Shown here piece after piece: positions 12,825 to 25,349 of a DNA stretch of 64,000 nt (position 1 is its first letter; each line of letters begins with the position of its first letter). Source of the stretch: Vandiemenella viatica (lineage: Eukaryota > Arthropoda > Insecta > Orthoptera > Morabidae). The stretch lies in NCBI GenBank assembly GCA_031002005.1, contig JARYHS010009186.1, forward strand, positions 102,829,992 through 102,893,991, given 5' to 3'. The position numbers and the translations under genes were made by a program. The notes under the pieces were generated by a model. That model saw nothing but the letters and a program-made list of their open reading frames with translations. It was not told where the DNA came from and made no database searches.

Positions 12825-13052
12825 TGGCACCGAGCATGGTGGGTGAATGATTAATGTTCTAGCCTCGCATTCGGAACGACGGGGGTTCGAATCCCCGTCC
12901 GGGCATCCAGATTTGGGTTTTCCATGGTTTCCCCAAATCACTCCAGGCAAATGCCAGGATGCTTCGTTCAAAAAGGCCATGGCCGAATTCCTTCCCGTTC
13001 CTTGTCCCCAGTGCCATCCCACCTTAGCCATCGACGAGGTGTAAAGCCACCA
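12825..13052 (+). mobile_element. tRNA-derived SINE
   Basis: The tRNA-like head has a strong B-box ggttcgaatcc at 12884-12894. It is followed by a family-specific body with 'gggttttccatggtttcccc', 'atcactccaggcaaatgcc' and 'aaaggccatggccgaattcc'. Related copies lie at about 37345-37520 and, more decayed, at 18003-18200, all in the same orientation. I recall similar bodies in orthopteroid insects. Confidence 0.85.
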
Positions 13053-13693
13053 AAAAAAATCCATGGCGCATTAATACATTCACTATATTGCATGCTAGTG
13101 ACATCATGAATGGCGATATAAACTCGACTCACAATTTCAGATACCAAAGCAATCACAAAAAACCTTAAATTAAATACTGAACCACATGAAATGACAATTA
13201 TTAAACCAACATAATTTTAAACTGTATCTTAAAATGCTCATAAGTTGTGCAGAACAACGGAAAATTCAGTATTCATTACAACTTTTAACAGAACTTAGGC
13301 TAAGAATGCGGGTCAAGTTTACATCGCAATACAGTGACTGTGTTATTGAATATGAGATTATTCCAGTTGCAGTTCATACTGAAGGTGTATAATGAAATGG
13401 ATTGTTGGAATTTATGCTATGCTAATGAGGAATCCTGATATAGAAAATATTGTTACTACTCGAAATGTAGTTGCGATGCATTTAATGTGTTAAGGTGTGT
13501 CTGTATGGTTTGATTTGTAGAGGCAGTATTAGCGGAGATAGTGGTTATGTTGAAATGCTGTCTGGACCAGCATAAGGCAGGAGGAATTTAGTTATTATTA
13601 GTAATGTAATAGAAGGGGGTTATATATATGGCTGTACAGTCCACTTCGTGAGCATTATGACTGATTTGGAGGGGTTCTTAGAAGTAATCTTAG
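13053..13693 (+). other. Intron spacer
   Basis: AT-rich sequence between the SINE and the second inverted repeat copy. Nothing recognised. Confidence 0.5.
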
Positions 13694-14545
13694 GATTTTA
13701 GGCTATCTTCCAGATTATCTACTTGTGAGCACCAAGATGTTATTTGTCAGGATAAGGATATTTGACACCAGGGTGATCTTTGATATAGCAGGGATCCCGA
13801 ACTGTTTAATTGTGATACTTATTATAGTTTTTACTTTTTGATATATCACAAACTCTTCTTCACAATTATCTGAAATAACTTGGGTTTTAACCTAACGACT
13901 GTAAATGACTTAGATGACACAATTGATAATTTAAAAAAGTACTTTAATTATAAAAACCTAACCATACATTTATCCGCAAATCTATCTAACGTTATGCTGG
14001 AAGGAATTGACACGCATGCATGGCTCCAATGTTACCAACTTGAATTTGCTAAACAAATGAATAGCTTCTTCTTACGAATATAATGGAAACATGTCATTAC
14101 TGAATTAATACCTGAATGGTTAAATAGTGACCCCGAATATAACCTTTCATTACCATATAGATTCTCATGAGGCATTACAACATTTTTACAAACAATGGCA
14201 AACTACTAGTTTAAGTTACACAGACTGAATAATTTATCTGACATATTTTATCTAACCAAACACTAACATGAGACAAGACTGTAGGCAAAGCTATGCTTTG
14301 CCGAGTGCCAAGGCATATAGACAATACCCAAGTCTTACGCTGTACATAGCTGCTAACAGAATAGTCAATCACAGAATAGAATGAGGCCACGCTATGCTGT
14401 GCTGCAATAACCTTAGACCACATGAACTTGCAAGTTTGCAGTTCTATGCACGTACGAATCTTGCTCGACTCTAAGCAGCTTACAATATTCACTGAATAAA
14501 ATACCAAAATTCCCATTTTAAGCCCTAATTCACAGACTGCCTGTT
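13694..14545 (-). repeat. Unclassified interspersed repeat, copy 2 of an inverted pair
   Basis: Reverse-complement relative of 10259-10890, ending on the right near 'cacagactgcctgttaca'. It holds an extra internal block (about 13930-14230) absent from the other copy, with a 67-codon open frame starting at 13880 that I do not recognise. This copy is probably the more complete one. Confidence 0.75.
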
Positions 14546-16389
14546 ACAGTAATAAATAAGCTGCTTTCATAAGCACGGTGTTAGTGACAACGTGTCTCAT
14601 GATGTAAACTACTCTCAATATTAATCAAATATTTCACTTACTTTTTCGGGATTCGCGCTGCTGTGATTGATGTATTACTACCGAAGTTTTGACTCCCAAC
14701 CTGGGTCTTTCATCCAGGCTGTTTAGAAGTGAAGGATCACTTGTGACAGTTTTCACACCACTCCGTTGTTGATCTTCTCGTTAAGTTAATTCTAAGCTAT
14801 TTGATTAATATGACACCTGCTAAAAGCGTAAAATATTGTATACTCCCAATATTGTTTCTTCAATTGAAAAGTTTCTACCTTAGGCCATTGAATACATTCA
14901 TTTTAAGTGAAGGATCTAATAGGTGTATGCAGAATTTAATTAAAAATAAAAAGCACTGCTTTGTTACATAGGCTACTGTTTGTACCAATTTCTAAAAAAA
15001 AATTGGAAGGTGAAACAAAAAGGAGATAGTTATCTTCAGTTAAGTTTTAAATTTTTGGAAACATAATTTGTAATGTTGCAAAGAGTTTATGATAGCAAAA
15101 AAGAATAAACATACAAATAGGCTACAATGACATTTCGGCGCTTTTAGTGAACCAAGTTTGATGCTGGCATACTGTTAGTATTTTACAATTTTTTAAAGCT
15201 TTTATTTTTTTCATATATTATGATGTATATATTACGAATGGAGTTACAGTGTGATACCTTAGATGTTATACTATTTCATGTATGCAACTGAAGAACTCTT
15301 TTATTTTTAAACAAAATTAATGTTAAATACAGATTTATATTTTCTGTTCCGAAATTATTATTTATCAAGTGTATCAGTTTTAGCACTTTTAAACTAAACT
15401 CACACATGCTTGTATCAGAGGTTTCTGCTTTTATTTCTGAAAAGCAGCATTTGCGTCTCGTACGTAAAATGTAAACTTGGCACTGCCGTCTATGAAGTAA
15501 GAAACTCTTTGGTATTTGCAAAATTATAATGGTAATTTGTAAAGGAACTATTCGTTTTTGTTGGATAAAACCTATCTTATGTCACTAAGCACACAATTTT
15601 GTAACTCCATGACAAATTTCATTTAAATCTGTAGAGCAATTAAGGCATAATTGAGGCCGACAGTACATCCAAACATACATCCAGACTTTCTCATTTATAT
15701 AGGTATTGCTAAAAACTGTAGACACATTGAATTAGATCTTGTAATGGTGAAAAGCAACTTTTAAGGTTGGCAGCGGCAACTGAGCAAGCTGGAGCAGAGC
15801 TGTGTGGATTACCAGAACGGACACAATGGGCAATAGTCAGTTTGGAGAGGACTGTAGATGTTTCTACCAGTAGTGACAGTGAGGATGTTAAATAGGCTCA
15901 TCTGTGCCACTGTTTTGAAGAATAGAAACATTTCCAATGAGGATATCTCAGCATACTGTCAAAACATTGTGTTTTTATAACTCCATCTGACTGCAGACTT
16001 ATCAAGATTGATTTCTCTGCACATGCTGGGAAATTCTCTGTTCAAAAATTGATCATTATTTAACAAATTGACAACTAGCAGCACCTAAGATGTAACATAA
16101 AATTAAGATGTTTACTTTGCATGTTGTTCCATCAGTTCAGACGAATGCGGACTAGTTACATTAATTGAATTTATCCTATTACTGAGTAGTGGTTTTTTGA
16201 TAGCTTCAATTTTTACAATTATTGAACAAGAAGATTGAATGTGCTGTATCTTGAAGGAACTCGGAACGCTAAAAACATGTAAATGGGACTGTTTAGATAA
16301 TATTACTATGGATGTATTAAATATTGTAGGATACAATGTTGTACCTTACCTTGTAATTTTATTTAAAATTAGTCTCGAGCCTTGTTGCT
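14546..16389 (+). other. Intron spacer with one short repeat copy
   Basis: Contains the second copy of the 11.3-kb short repeat (15205-15360). Otherwise AT-rich with chance ORFs only. Confidence 0.5.
15205..15360 (+). repeat. Short interspersed repeat, copy 2
   Basis: Shares 'catatattatga' and 'atattacgaatgga' with 11230-11400 in the same orientation, then a weaker match through 'gatttatattttctgttccg'. Confidence 0.55.
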
Positions 16390-17690
16390 TACCAGAGGAT
16401 TAGAAAAGAGTAATAGTAGCACCAATTCACAAAGGAGTGGTTACAAATAGGGTTGAAAATTAAAGGGAAATTAGTTTGACCTGAGTGATAGGCAAAATGA
16501 TGGAGAGATTGATATCCAACTATATCAGAAATGTCTGTGAGGAAGTAAAGGTGTTTGCAGATCAACAGCATGGCTTTAGGCAAGGATATTTATGTGAATC
16601 TCAGATGGTGGGCTATATGCAAGATATTTCAAATGAATTGGACAAGGGAGGCGAAATTGATAGCATGGCACTAGATCTTTCTAAGGCATTTGATAGAGTG
16701 AGCCATAAAATGGTATTCAATAAACTGTAATCTATTGGATTGGATGAAAAAGGTACTTGCTGGGTAGAGGAATTCTTAAAAGCCAGAAAGCAAAGTTTTA
16801 GATTAAGAAATACATCATCAAAAGAGGTTAAAGTAAACATGGGAGTGCTACTGGGCAGTGTATTGAGACCGTTGCTGTTCATTATTCTAATGAACGATTG
16901 TGTTGATGGGTTACAGTCAGAATTTAGGTTTTTTGCAGATGATATAATGGTATACTATAGAATCAAAACAGGTGAAGACTGTGAACAGCTGCAGGGTGAA
17001 CTGGATAGATTGTCCAAATGGGTAGCCAGCATGGAATGAAGATAATGCCAAGAAGAGTCAGCTTATTAAGTGGATAGATAAAAAACTAAAGGTTAATTAT
17101 GATTATAGGGTAGGGTCAAAATTTCTTGTTGAAGGCTTGAAGTGTAAATATCTTGGCATAGCATTTGATAACAAACTCAACTGGCCAGAGCACATTGGGT
17201 AAGTGGTAGGAAAAGGTTACAAAATCCTTCATTTACTGCAGATGCTGATGAGATGATGGACCAGAGAAGTTAAGGAATTGGGTTACAAAACAGACCATTG
17301 ATTGAATATGGTGGTGTAATTTGGGACCCACATTTTGGTCATCAAATACAGGAGTTGAATGGTGTGCTGCAAAGAAGAGCAGATTTATTTGTACAAATTA
17401 TCACAGGACTCAGTTGGTAACTGATATTACAAAGGAGTTGGATTGGGAGTCATTGGAGGAAAGTGAAGAGAGTGCTGGAAATGTACAGGGCATATGTTGG
17501 TGATGGGGCTTGGAGGGATATTGGTCAAAAAATTAGGAATAGTGCATGGAAGGGGAAAGACGACCAGGCACTCCATTTCATGCATCAGGGTGTGGTAAAA
17601 TTTTCTTTTGTTGCTAAGGGTTTCAGGGATTGGAACAAATTACTGAGCGAAGTGATGCATTATTTACCAAAAATGCTCAAATAATTTAAA
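16389..17690 (+). pseudogene. LINE reverse transcriptase remnant, 5'-truncated
   Basis: Recognisable reverse transcriptase of a non-LTR retrotransposon of the CR1/Jockey group. Blocks in order: ADQQHGFRQGYLCESQ near 16557, MALDLSKAFDRVSHKMV near 16665 with a catalytic aspartate, a degraded GVLLGSVLRPLLF block near 16840, FFADDIMVYY near 16930, then the post-RT segment KYLGIAFDNKLNW near 17147 and a C-terminal RDWNKLLSEVMHYLP near 17630. It is interrupted by stops at 16728 and 17037 and by frame changes after that. The endonuclease part and 5' end are missing, as usual for truncated LINE insertions. Confidence 0.9.
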
Positions 17691-18002
17691 ATTAAAATTT
17701 GCAAATCGGAAAAGTAAATGGGGGAGGAATTTAACACTCCAATTAGAAAATATAATTTAAAGAAATAAATAAAAAGTGGTATTTAGATGACTAGGGGAAT
17801 AGCCACCAGAGTGTTTGCTCCATAGCAATTATAAATTAACAATAATAAATATTAAAACATTTGTCCCTAAAAAAATTGTACTTCAGATGGGGAATGGGTA
17901 CATTTCCATTACCTTAAAAAAAGAGAGAGAGAGCGCATTTGCAACAATGTTTGTGGATATGCAGTGTTACTATCCCATGATTTAAGAAGATATGTGAACT
18001 AG

Positions 18003-18200
18003 AATGGTTGTTGGGTGATAATACTGTTGCCTCACATTCGGGAGAATGCAGGTTCAAATTCAGTTTTCCATTGTTTCCTGAAATCACTGCTGGTAAATGC
18101 TGGAATGGTTCCTTCAAAAAGGCCATTGCCAAATTACCTACCATTCCTTGCCCCCAGCCCTTTCTTTCCTTTAATGAACTTAATGTTAACAAGCTGCAAC
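18003..18200 (+). mobile_element. Decayed tRNA-derived SINE
   Basis: An older copy of the SINE at 12825: 'cctcacattcgggagaatgc', a weakened B-box 'ggttcaaattc', and the body blocks 'gttttccattgtttcctgaa' and 'aaaaaggccattgccaaatt' are still visible in order. Confidence 0.75.
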
Positions 18201-18285
18201 ACTTAAAAATTGGCTAGTACAACTTCCTATGCCCAAATTTTATTGATATGCGTAATTGCATCAAACCAGTCTAAAGACTGACGAC

Positions 18286-18308
18286 AGCAAAAAAAAAAAA
18301 AAAAAAAA
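18286..18308 (+). repeat. Poly-A tract
   Basis: A run of about 20 adenines preceded by 'ctgacgacagc'. It could be the tail of a short retroelement, but no body was identified. Confidence 0.5.
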
Positions 18309-19730
18309 TGGGTACTTTTATGCATTATTTTAAATATATATAGAATTACTAGATTTAAAGAAACAAAAACCATGTAGATAATGTGTTTGAAGGATTGTAT
18401 TGCTGAATCGCAGGAGTTTTCTAACATAGAATCAAAGAAAAAATAAATTATTATTTCGAAACTGCCACTGTAATTTTCCTTCAACCATATTTTTTGACAC
18501 ATTTGCATGTCTCCAATTGTTCTAAAGAGTTGTTTAAGAGAAGTGTTGCAGTTTTATACGCCAATAGTTTACTGAACAGATAAGGACTGATTTGTATTAT
18601 AGCTTTTATAGTTTTACTGAGTTTTTAGGTTAGTTTTATGAGGAGTGGTGCTTGAGCTCCTTTGCTTCATCAGTGTATACATTTTTAGTTTTACCCATTT
18701 ATCATTGGCAGAATTGCAATTTCATCTTCTTATTGCCCCTTTACTTTTACATAGGCTTCTTTTTTTTATTTACTCGTAGATCTGTTTCTCTCAGAGGTTT
18801 TGAATATATGAGCAGAAAAATGTGTGTTTTTTGATTTAACTATTAGTTTTTGCATGTATCCTTGTGATAGAATATGAAAAATAAAACAGACCCAATATTT
18901 GTTACATTTTGGTTTGGTATATTGAAATAAACTGTGTGTTTTGGTTATTGGCTTTGGCAGTTGTTAGTTTTATTGTGGTGTGATAATATTATGTTTGTAA
19001 TTTGTAACAGTTAGGATCTTCATTCTAGTTATTTTATTTATTTTCCTTATATACTTCATACCCGTATCTATGAGTGGGTGAATGGTCATAACTCAAGATG
19101 TTCAGTGACTGAAGAGTGATTAATTTACTCTCACTTTGTCCATTTTTCTGTCTTCTTTACACTGATATACAAACCAGTTTTCCATTTTACAGGCTCATGA
19201 CTTTTCTTTCCTTAGAAACTTCAGCAAAAGTGCATAAAAAAAAGAGTATGATGAGGAGGAGAATTACGTTCAGTGATCCAGTATACAGCACCAGATGTTA
19301 TCTGGTTCCTAAAATTCTCTCCTGATATTTCATCAGATAAATGTTAAAATGACTGAATGGTGACATTTGTTATGGGGAAGTGTATGGGTTGCTGTCTGTC
19401 TGCAAGACATGTATGATATGTGTATTTTTCGACTGTGTAATGTGTAGTTTATACAGTCTGTCCCAGCATTTGCCTTGAAAACCACAATTAGGGTGGGCAT
19501 TATGCAGGAGAAAGAGCTTGAACCTGACCCTGTTGTCCCTCCCCGATTCGGTTTGGTGTGCTCATCCACAGTGGTGGGCATTTAACAAGATCTTCCTGCC
19601 ATGAGATAATCTGTAGACTCATTATATTAAAAATCTTTGATATCATCCTTATACTCTGTGTTAACCCCACTTTATTTTCGAAGTTCAGATTACTGCTTCG
19701 ATTGGTAAAAATAGGGAAAATGTGTATTTG
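18309..19730 (+). other. Intron spacer
   Basis: T-rich intron sequence with scattered chance ORFs. No repeat family or gene recognised. Confidence 0.5.
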
Positions 19731-19731
19731 T

Positions 19732-19781
<50 letters not shown>

Positions 19782-19782
19782 A
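19730..19782 (+). repeat. Compound microsatellite (tg)n(ag)n
   Basis: An uninterrupted tg run of roughly 12-13 units is followed directly by an ag run of about 12 units, 67 bp before the exon at 19849. Confidence 0.95.
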
Positions 19783-19848
19783 CTGATTTGGTGAATTTAA
19801 GTAGTGTAGGAAGGTTATTATCCTAATTTTTTTTAATTATTATTACAG

Positions 19849-20106
19849 CTGCCACCAATGATTCTAAAGAAGCAGAATTGGCTGAGCTCCAAGAACAAGT
19901 CATAAAACTGAAATCATTGTTGTCTACAAAGAGAGAACAAATTGCAACACTTAGAAGTGTCCTGAAATCCAACAAGAATACAGCGGAAGTGGCTCTCACA
20001 AATCTCAAGTCAAAATATGAATCGGAGAAAGCAATTGTAAGTGAAACAATGATGAAGCTCAGAAATGAACTACGCCTACTAAAGGAAGATGCAGCCACTT
20101 TTTCAA
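19849..20106 (+). CDS. BicD: Bicaudal D, C-terminal coiled-coil exon
   Basis: This 258-nt exon follows the acceptor 'attattacag' and ends at 20106 before gtaagt, leaving one base of a serine codon. It contains [40 protein letters not shown] and [20 protein letters not shown], a near-invariant stretch of animal Bicaudal D proteins. In the family this is the third coiled coil, the cargo-binding domain for Rab6 and Egalitarian. The reading frame is intact and phase-compatible with exons at 7713 and 36804. Sequence constraint is clear against the decayed surroundings. Confidence 0.97.
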
Positions 20107-20332
20107 GTAAGTACTTGAAGTGGTTTACAAGTAATGTGTCAACCACAGCCTTTTTTTTAATACGAATCTTCTGTTATTATATCACTCTACTTCCACAAAA
20201 AAAATATATATATATATATAAATATTTTAAAATAACTAATTTAATTAATCCTGCTGCTTTTACTATCTGTCTGGAATGGTTTAAAAAATACCATGCTTGT
20301 TAGAGTAGGTTGAAAGAAAACATCTTTGTTAG

Positions 20333-20559
20333 CAGGGGCGGATTAAGAAAGCGCAAGGCCCGTAGCAAATGTGAAGAAGAGGCCCCTTATTTTTGCCCGT
20401 CCGGGGGAAAATCGTAGAGCTAAAAAAAAAGATCACCGGCAAGCCTAGGTGCGGGGCCCCCCTATGAGGCGCGAGGCCCCTTAGGAGGCTCGAGGCCCCC
20501 TAGGAGGGGCGAGGCCTGTAGCGTTTGCTCTTTCCTGCTACGTGGCTAATCCGGTACTG
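20333..20559. mobile_element. hAT-type MITE with 8-bp target-site duplication
   Basis: A 227-bp element begins 'caggggcggattaag' and ends 'ggctaatccggtactg', which form imperfect terminal inverted repeats. It is flanked by perfect 8-bp duplications tttgttag at 20325-20332 and 20560-20567. An 8-bp duplication with CAG-type ends is characteristic of hAT transposons. It has no coding capacity and carries GC-rich 'gaggccccctagga' internal repeats. Confidence 0.85.
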
Positions 20560-20567
20560 TTTGTTAG

Positions 20568-22886
20568 ACCCTTGCTTGAGAGTCTTAGGATAGCATGCGA
20601 CCCTCATTATGGTTATCAAATACAGCAATGCAGCTATATTTCTTTGTGAAAATTGCCACAGAACACAATAAAGGTGACTGGATGGACAGTGGGAAAAGAA
20701 TTACTTTGAGGAGGAGAAGAAGTGACCACTACCTCGATTTTATACTTAAGTGCTTAAAAAAAGCATTTTTTTAAAGGGACACGGCGATTTAAGTAATACA
20801 TCAAAGGAAGTGCTGTAAAACTCCCATCCAGCAGCAAAAGAATTTAAATTTCATGTAATGATGAAGTAGCTGTGCATGGAAATTTCCACTGGTGCTCCCT
20901 TGTAATTGGTTAATTAATTTGAACAAAATTACCCTCTTTTGGTTTTTTATGCATTTAAAGTAGTGGGTTCTTCCAACAAACAAACAAACAAAAAAATCTC
21001 CCCCCTTTTCTCATCACAATTTTACTGTCAATAAGGCAAAAGTCTACTTTTCACTACTAGCAACGACATTTCCAGAGGAAACTAGGTAATTATGTGATGT
21101 TAAAATAAAGGTTTTCATCTCTTAAGAGGAAGCGAAGGAGACAAAGTACTTGTGATGGTGTAGACCTAGGGTACTGTCCTTACAGGTGGCAAAGCTATCT
21201 CGCACCCTGCATTCCCACTTGACACGTCTTCGTGCCCCGTTGGGTGCCCCTCCCAACACCTTTTAAAAGCTCATGATGTTCCCATATGTGATGCTATGAA
21301 TAAGTAAAAAAAAAGTTGTGATTTTAAATTCTGTCCATGATCTTTAAATTAAAAATCAGCTCTTACTTATAACAGATTTAACAACCAGCACCAAATTTAA
21401 CAGATCAAAAGCATTCTAACACTCAAGGAAAAAGCATCGAGTAAAGCTTTTAACATCAGAGTGAAATTGCTTAAGGTTAAAATTTTGTATTGAATTAGTT
21501 TTCGAGCAGAAATTGGAGCAGTATTGCATCATACAAAATAACCAAAAGTCAAACACTGAATTCACAAACATCAACAGAGATACAAAAAATAAATGTTTTT
21601 ATAGAAGGGTGGTATAAGCATAAGAATTTAGACATATGAAAACAATGGATTTTCAAGCTAACAATGAAACTGCCATTAAATAAATAAATGTAAATATTGC
21701 AATGTATTGTCAACACCTAAACAGGCTTTATGATAAAATTTCTAGTTCATAGACAAATTTAAAAGGGGATATGTTAATATTGAAAGTTATTAGACCTTGT
21801 AAGAAAAATAGTCAAGTTTTTTTTTTTTTTTTTTAAAGGGGGTGGGGGATATTTGATGTAGAACTAAAATATGTTAACAGGTAAACAAATAACTATAGGC
21901 AATATAGTTAAGAAAAAAGTAGATTTCAGATATCACACAAGACAGTAGTTTAAGATTATCCTAATTTAGAAATATTTCAGAGATGGAGATGGAATAGTAA
22001 TTAATTCAAGTAATTTCAGTAAGAAAAGTGAAGATGCCATGTATGACTTAGTAAGAAATATATTGAATTTTGAAGTATAAATATCAATTGTGGGTTGGTT
22101 ACAAGCTGAGACGCAATAACAGGTTTGATGATACAGCACTAAAAAAAATTAATTACGCGTTTAAACAAGGTCCAAAAACAATTAGAAATATAAAATAAAG
22201 TTTGTGGGAAATAAATTCACAAGAGATTAATGAAGGGAACTTACAACCCTCCAACCAAAATAATTAATAACTGTCAAATGTAAACTTCGACAAAATTTGT
22301 CATAATTATTTGTGTTGGGATTAATTTAATTTATGTAATGTAAAAAATTCAGATTTGTTAAAATTCAGATAGCATCAGAAAAAGTGGTATTTGCAGAAAG
22401 AAGCGGGTCATAAATCGAACACTAGATGGAAAATGTGGATTATAAACTGAATTTGTAGACAAGGCAATAAAAGGCAAATGCAGGATAGAGCTCGCAGCAG
22501 TTGGTAATTTCATTTTAAGTGGGGCAGACGAATCAATGTCAGTCATTTTCACAATATGACTATTCAACACTACAGCTTTTCCAATGCAAGTGATAGAACA
22601 TCTTGTAAGGAACTAGGCTGATACCGGGGCTGTAGTATCGCCTTAGCACCTCAACTAACAGTTTATGTTGATGGAAAGTTCTGTGCAATTTTCACAAAAT
22701 AATTTGAATATGATCATGTAGCCTAATAGAAACTCAACATAAATGCTTGAAGGTCGCCACTAGATCTGTTTCTAAACCACAAATCTAGAAAAGGTTCCAA
22801 AATAACTACTAAATCACAAAAGTTCACTTCCAGAAAATTCAAAGTTTTATTTTCAAAGTCATATTTACCAAAATTTGCATTTAACA
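20568..22886 (+). other. BicD intron, AT-rich
   Basis: No gene. It contains one copy of a dispersed repeat (21040-21265) and long A/T-rich stretches, including a poly-T at 21820-21834. Confidence 0.5.
21040..21265 (+). repeat. Dispersed repeat, copy 1
   Basis: Blocks 'aataaaggttttca', 'cttaagagg' and 'gaccctgcat'-like 'caccctgcat' occur in the same order as at about 41080-41280, with moderate divergence. The family is unknown. Confidence 0.6.
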
Positions 22887-22896
22887 GTTGAGTAGG

Positions 22897-23130
22897 GCCG
22901 GCCTCGGTAGCGCGGGGCTAGCGAGCTGGCTTCGCGTCGCAGAGGTCGCCGGTTCGAGTCCAGCCAAGGGCATGGGTGGTTTTAATCAAATGTTGTGTCC
23001 ATCCTGTGTTGTCCTGTCGCTGGTTACCATCAATAATAACACGAGAATAATCTATATACACACTTGACGAATAAAAGAAAAATCAGTTGCTGGCTGAATG
23101 GCTACACGACCGAATGCCATTAAAAAAAAG
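22897..23130 (+). mobile_element. tRNA-derived SINE with 10-bp target-site duplication
   Basis: Starts 'gccggcctcggtagcg' (A-box-like), carries the B-box ggttcgagtcc at about 22951 and ends in an A-rich tail. Perfect direct repeats gttgagtagg flank it at 22887-22896 and 23131-23140, which shows retrotransposition by target-primed reverse transcription. The family differs from the SINE at 12825. Confidence 0.92.
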
Positions 23131-23140
23131 GTTGAGTAGG

Positions 23141-25349
23141 CAAATCGAACACACTTTTCCGAAATATTGCAGATTGTGGAGAGAAATTTTACCGACCGCA
23201 CCGCTTTTCAAATTTATAAGTTCATGTTAACCGTTATCCTCGCGGGCTATCACACCAAAGTCCCAACATGGCCGACTCGGTAGCTTCACCTTCAACAGAT
23301 TTCCTACCCGCCCCGACACAAGACTGACGCAGATTCACTCACATAATGCTCCCAGGAAACAGAAAGACGAAATCAAACGAAAGACCCGGTCACATGTAAG
23401 CACGAGTTTATATAGGTTCAATGACATCACAGCCAAAACACAACTGTCTTCTGCGGCCAAAATATGACCCAGCAAATTAAATGAACAACAGGATAAAAAG
23501 CAATTAAAGTCTGACAGTGTTTAGACCTATTTAATAGAAGATCAATGGATATTTAGTGAGCATTTTTAAGTGATTAGTTTTAAATGTCTTGTTCAACCTT
23601 CGCGTAGTGACACATTCTAATGCGATCGGGGAAAATCCCTAAGTGTTCTGGATTTTTACATGTGTCAGAACAATCCGCGACAATTTATTTTCAAAAACTT
23701 AATTACTAGACAAATGTTTAAACTTTTTACCAAAACCATTATATGTCCGTAATCATCTTAATTAGGTCTATCTACTGATATAAATTTCAAATTAATATTC
23801 CTTTTAATTAAAAAGTTCATTACTTTCTCTTAATTAAAATTGCTAGTTAAACTTAGCCGAATTCTTTAATTTCATTACCAAGATATCGGGAACAATGCTG
23901 ACTACAGCTGGTGATAAAAGTTCAGCTATCGCTTTACTCGATTTAAAGATATTACAAATCTTAGCATTTATACTTTTATGATCGCGTGTTTCAAAACATG
24001 AACAAACCAGAATATCTCTTAAAATAAACATTTCACGATATGACAAATACACTTTAAAATGATTTTTTATGGCGAATTGTAACTGCGGGAACAATTACAG
24101 GGAAATTCCTTAAAGTTGAAAACTACTCTTCTTGAAATTTCTAAGTCCAGCCAAAATTCTAAGGTGCTTACAATCTTTGACTACAAACAGGACTTAGAGA
24201 GAATTTTCAGTGATGAACCTCCAGTGATAGATTGTGATCGACTGCCACTAAATATTTCAAACTTTCCAGGGAAGTGAACTTTTAATTTATTTTCATTGTT
24301 TATTTGTTAAGTTTAAAGACTGTTTTGGGGCATTCCAAAATTTTGGTATGTGTGAAATCGTATGCCTGTTGTGAAATTTTGTCTTCTTGCAGTAACTTGC
24401 AATCTTCATTTATGATTTGAAGTCTGATTGATTAACTTTCTCATTCAAATTTGTATTGCCTGCCTGATGGCAACAGTACCATCAACATTATGCAAAATAT
24501 ATTCAGTGACAATTGATTTCTGGCTTATTGTTTCCATAATCATACACTATGTTATCACTGGGGATCCTTCCAGAGAAAACTCTTCATTCTAAAATATTAC
24601 AAGGAATCTGATGACTGTAGGCATGAACTAAGCAGTATCACTGGTAGTGGAGTAAAATTCAAAGCATGGTTACAGTTGTTGATAGAATCTATTCATACCT
24701 CAAGAGACATCTTATCATCACAGAACAAAGATATTACAAATGCACCAAATTTCTGACACTGATTCATTGTAAAATATGACACAGTGGACATTGATGTGAC
24801 CATTTTTTAACACAAGCTGATCAACGATCTTGTATAACTTCTTTAAAGTGTGTTTTAGTGTAAATGCCATGTGCTTAATATTTTGTCATTTTTCTGTCTT
24901 TGGCATCATGCAATAAAGGAAGATGTTCATATTCCAAGCACAAATTCATATAGTTAGTGTTTGTCATACAGAAAGTGTTGTTCATATAGATAGTATTTTA
25001 AAAATGGATTTCTGTAAATGGGTTTTTCTACATAAAAGTTAATGTTTTAATTTGTTATATCACTTCAGTAGTAACAAAGAGAAGGAAAACATTTGGCGGT
25101 GTGAAACTCATAATGGATATGGGAAGTAGCCCATCACTTAACTAGTTTGTAATTATTGTAGGACTTTTTGTTGTGCAGTTGTTTTTAAAACAATAAATAT
25201 TATTTAATAAATATGCCAATGCAACAGTTGTTGTATTTAATTTAGTATACAACCACACCTCAAAACAGGATTGTAAATAAAAAAAAAACAAGTGTATGCT
25301 GAAGATACCACAGTGAAAGGCAAAATACATCCAATAATCTTATATACAT
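23141..25349 (+). other. BicD intron
   Basis: No gene. 23700-24120 is related to 44390-44720 (see separate entry). The rest is unassigned. Confidence 0.5.
23700..24120 (+). repeat. AT-rich dispersed repeat, copy 1
   Basis: Shares with 44390-44720, in the same order and orientation: 'tctcttaattaaaa', a 'gtgctgact'-like block, 'atctcttaaa' and 'acactttaaaatgatt'. The matched parts are separated by diverged AT-rich sequence. It may be part of a large non-autonomous element. Confidence 0.6.

Noticed and set aside
12827..12907. Possible tRNA gene with a good B-box
   Set aside because: The sequence continues into a SINE body found at two other places; the acceptor stem is not convincing.
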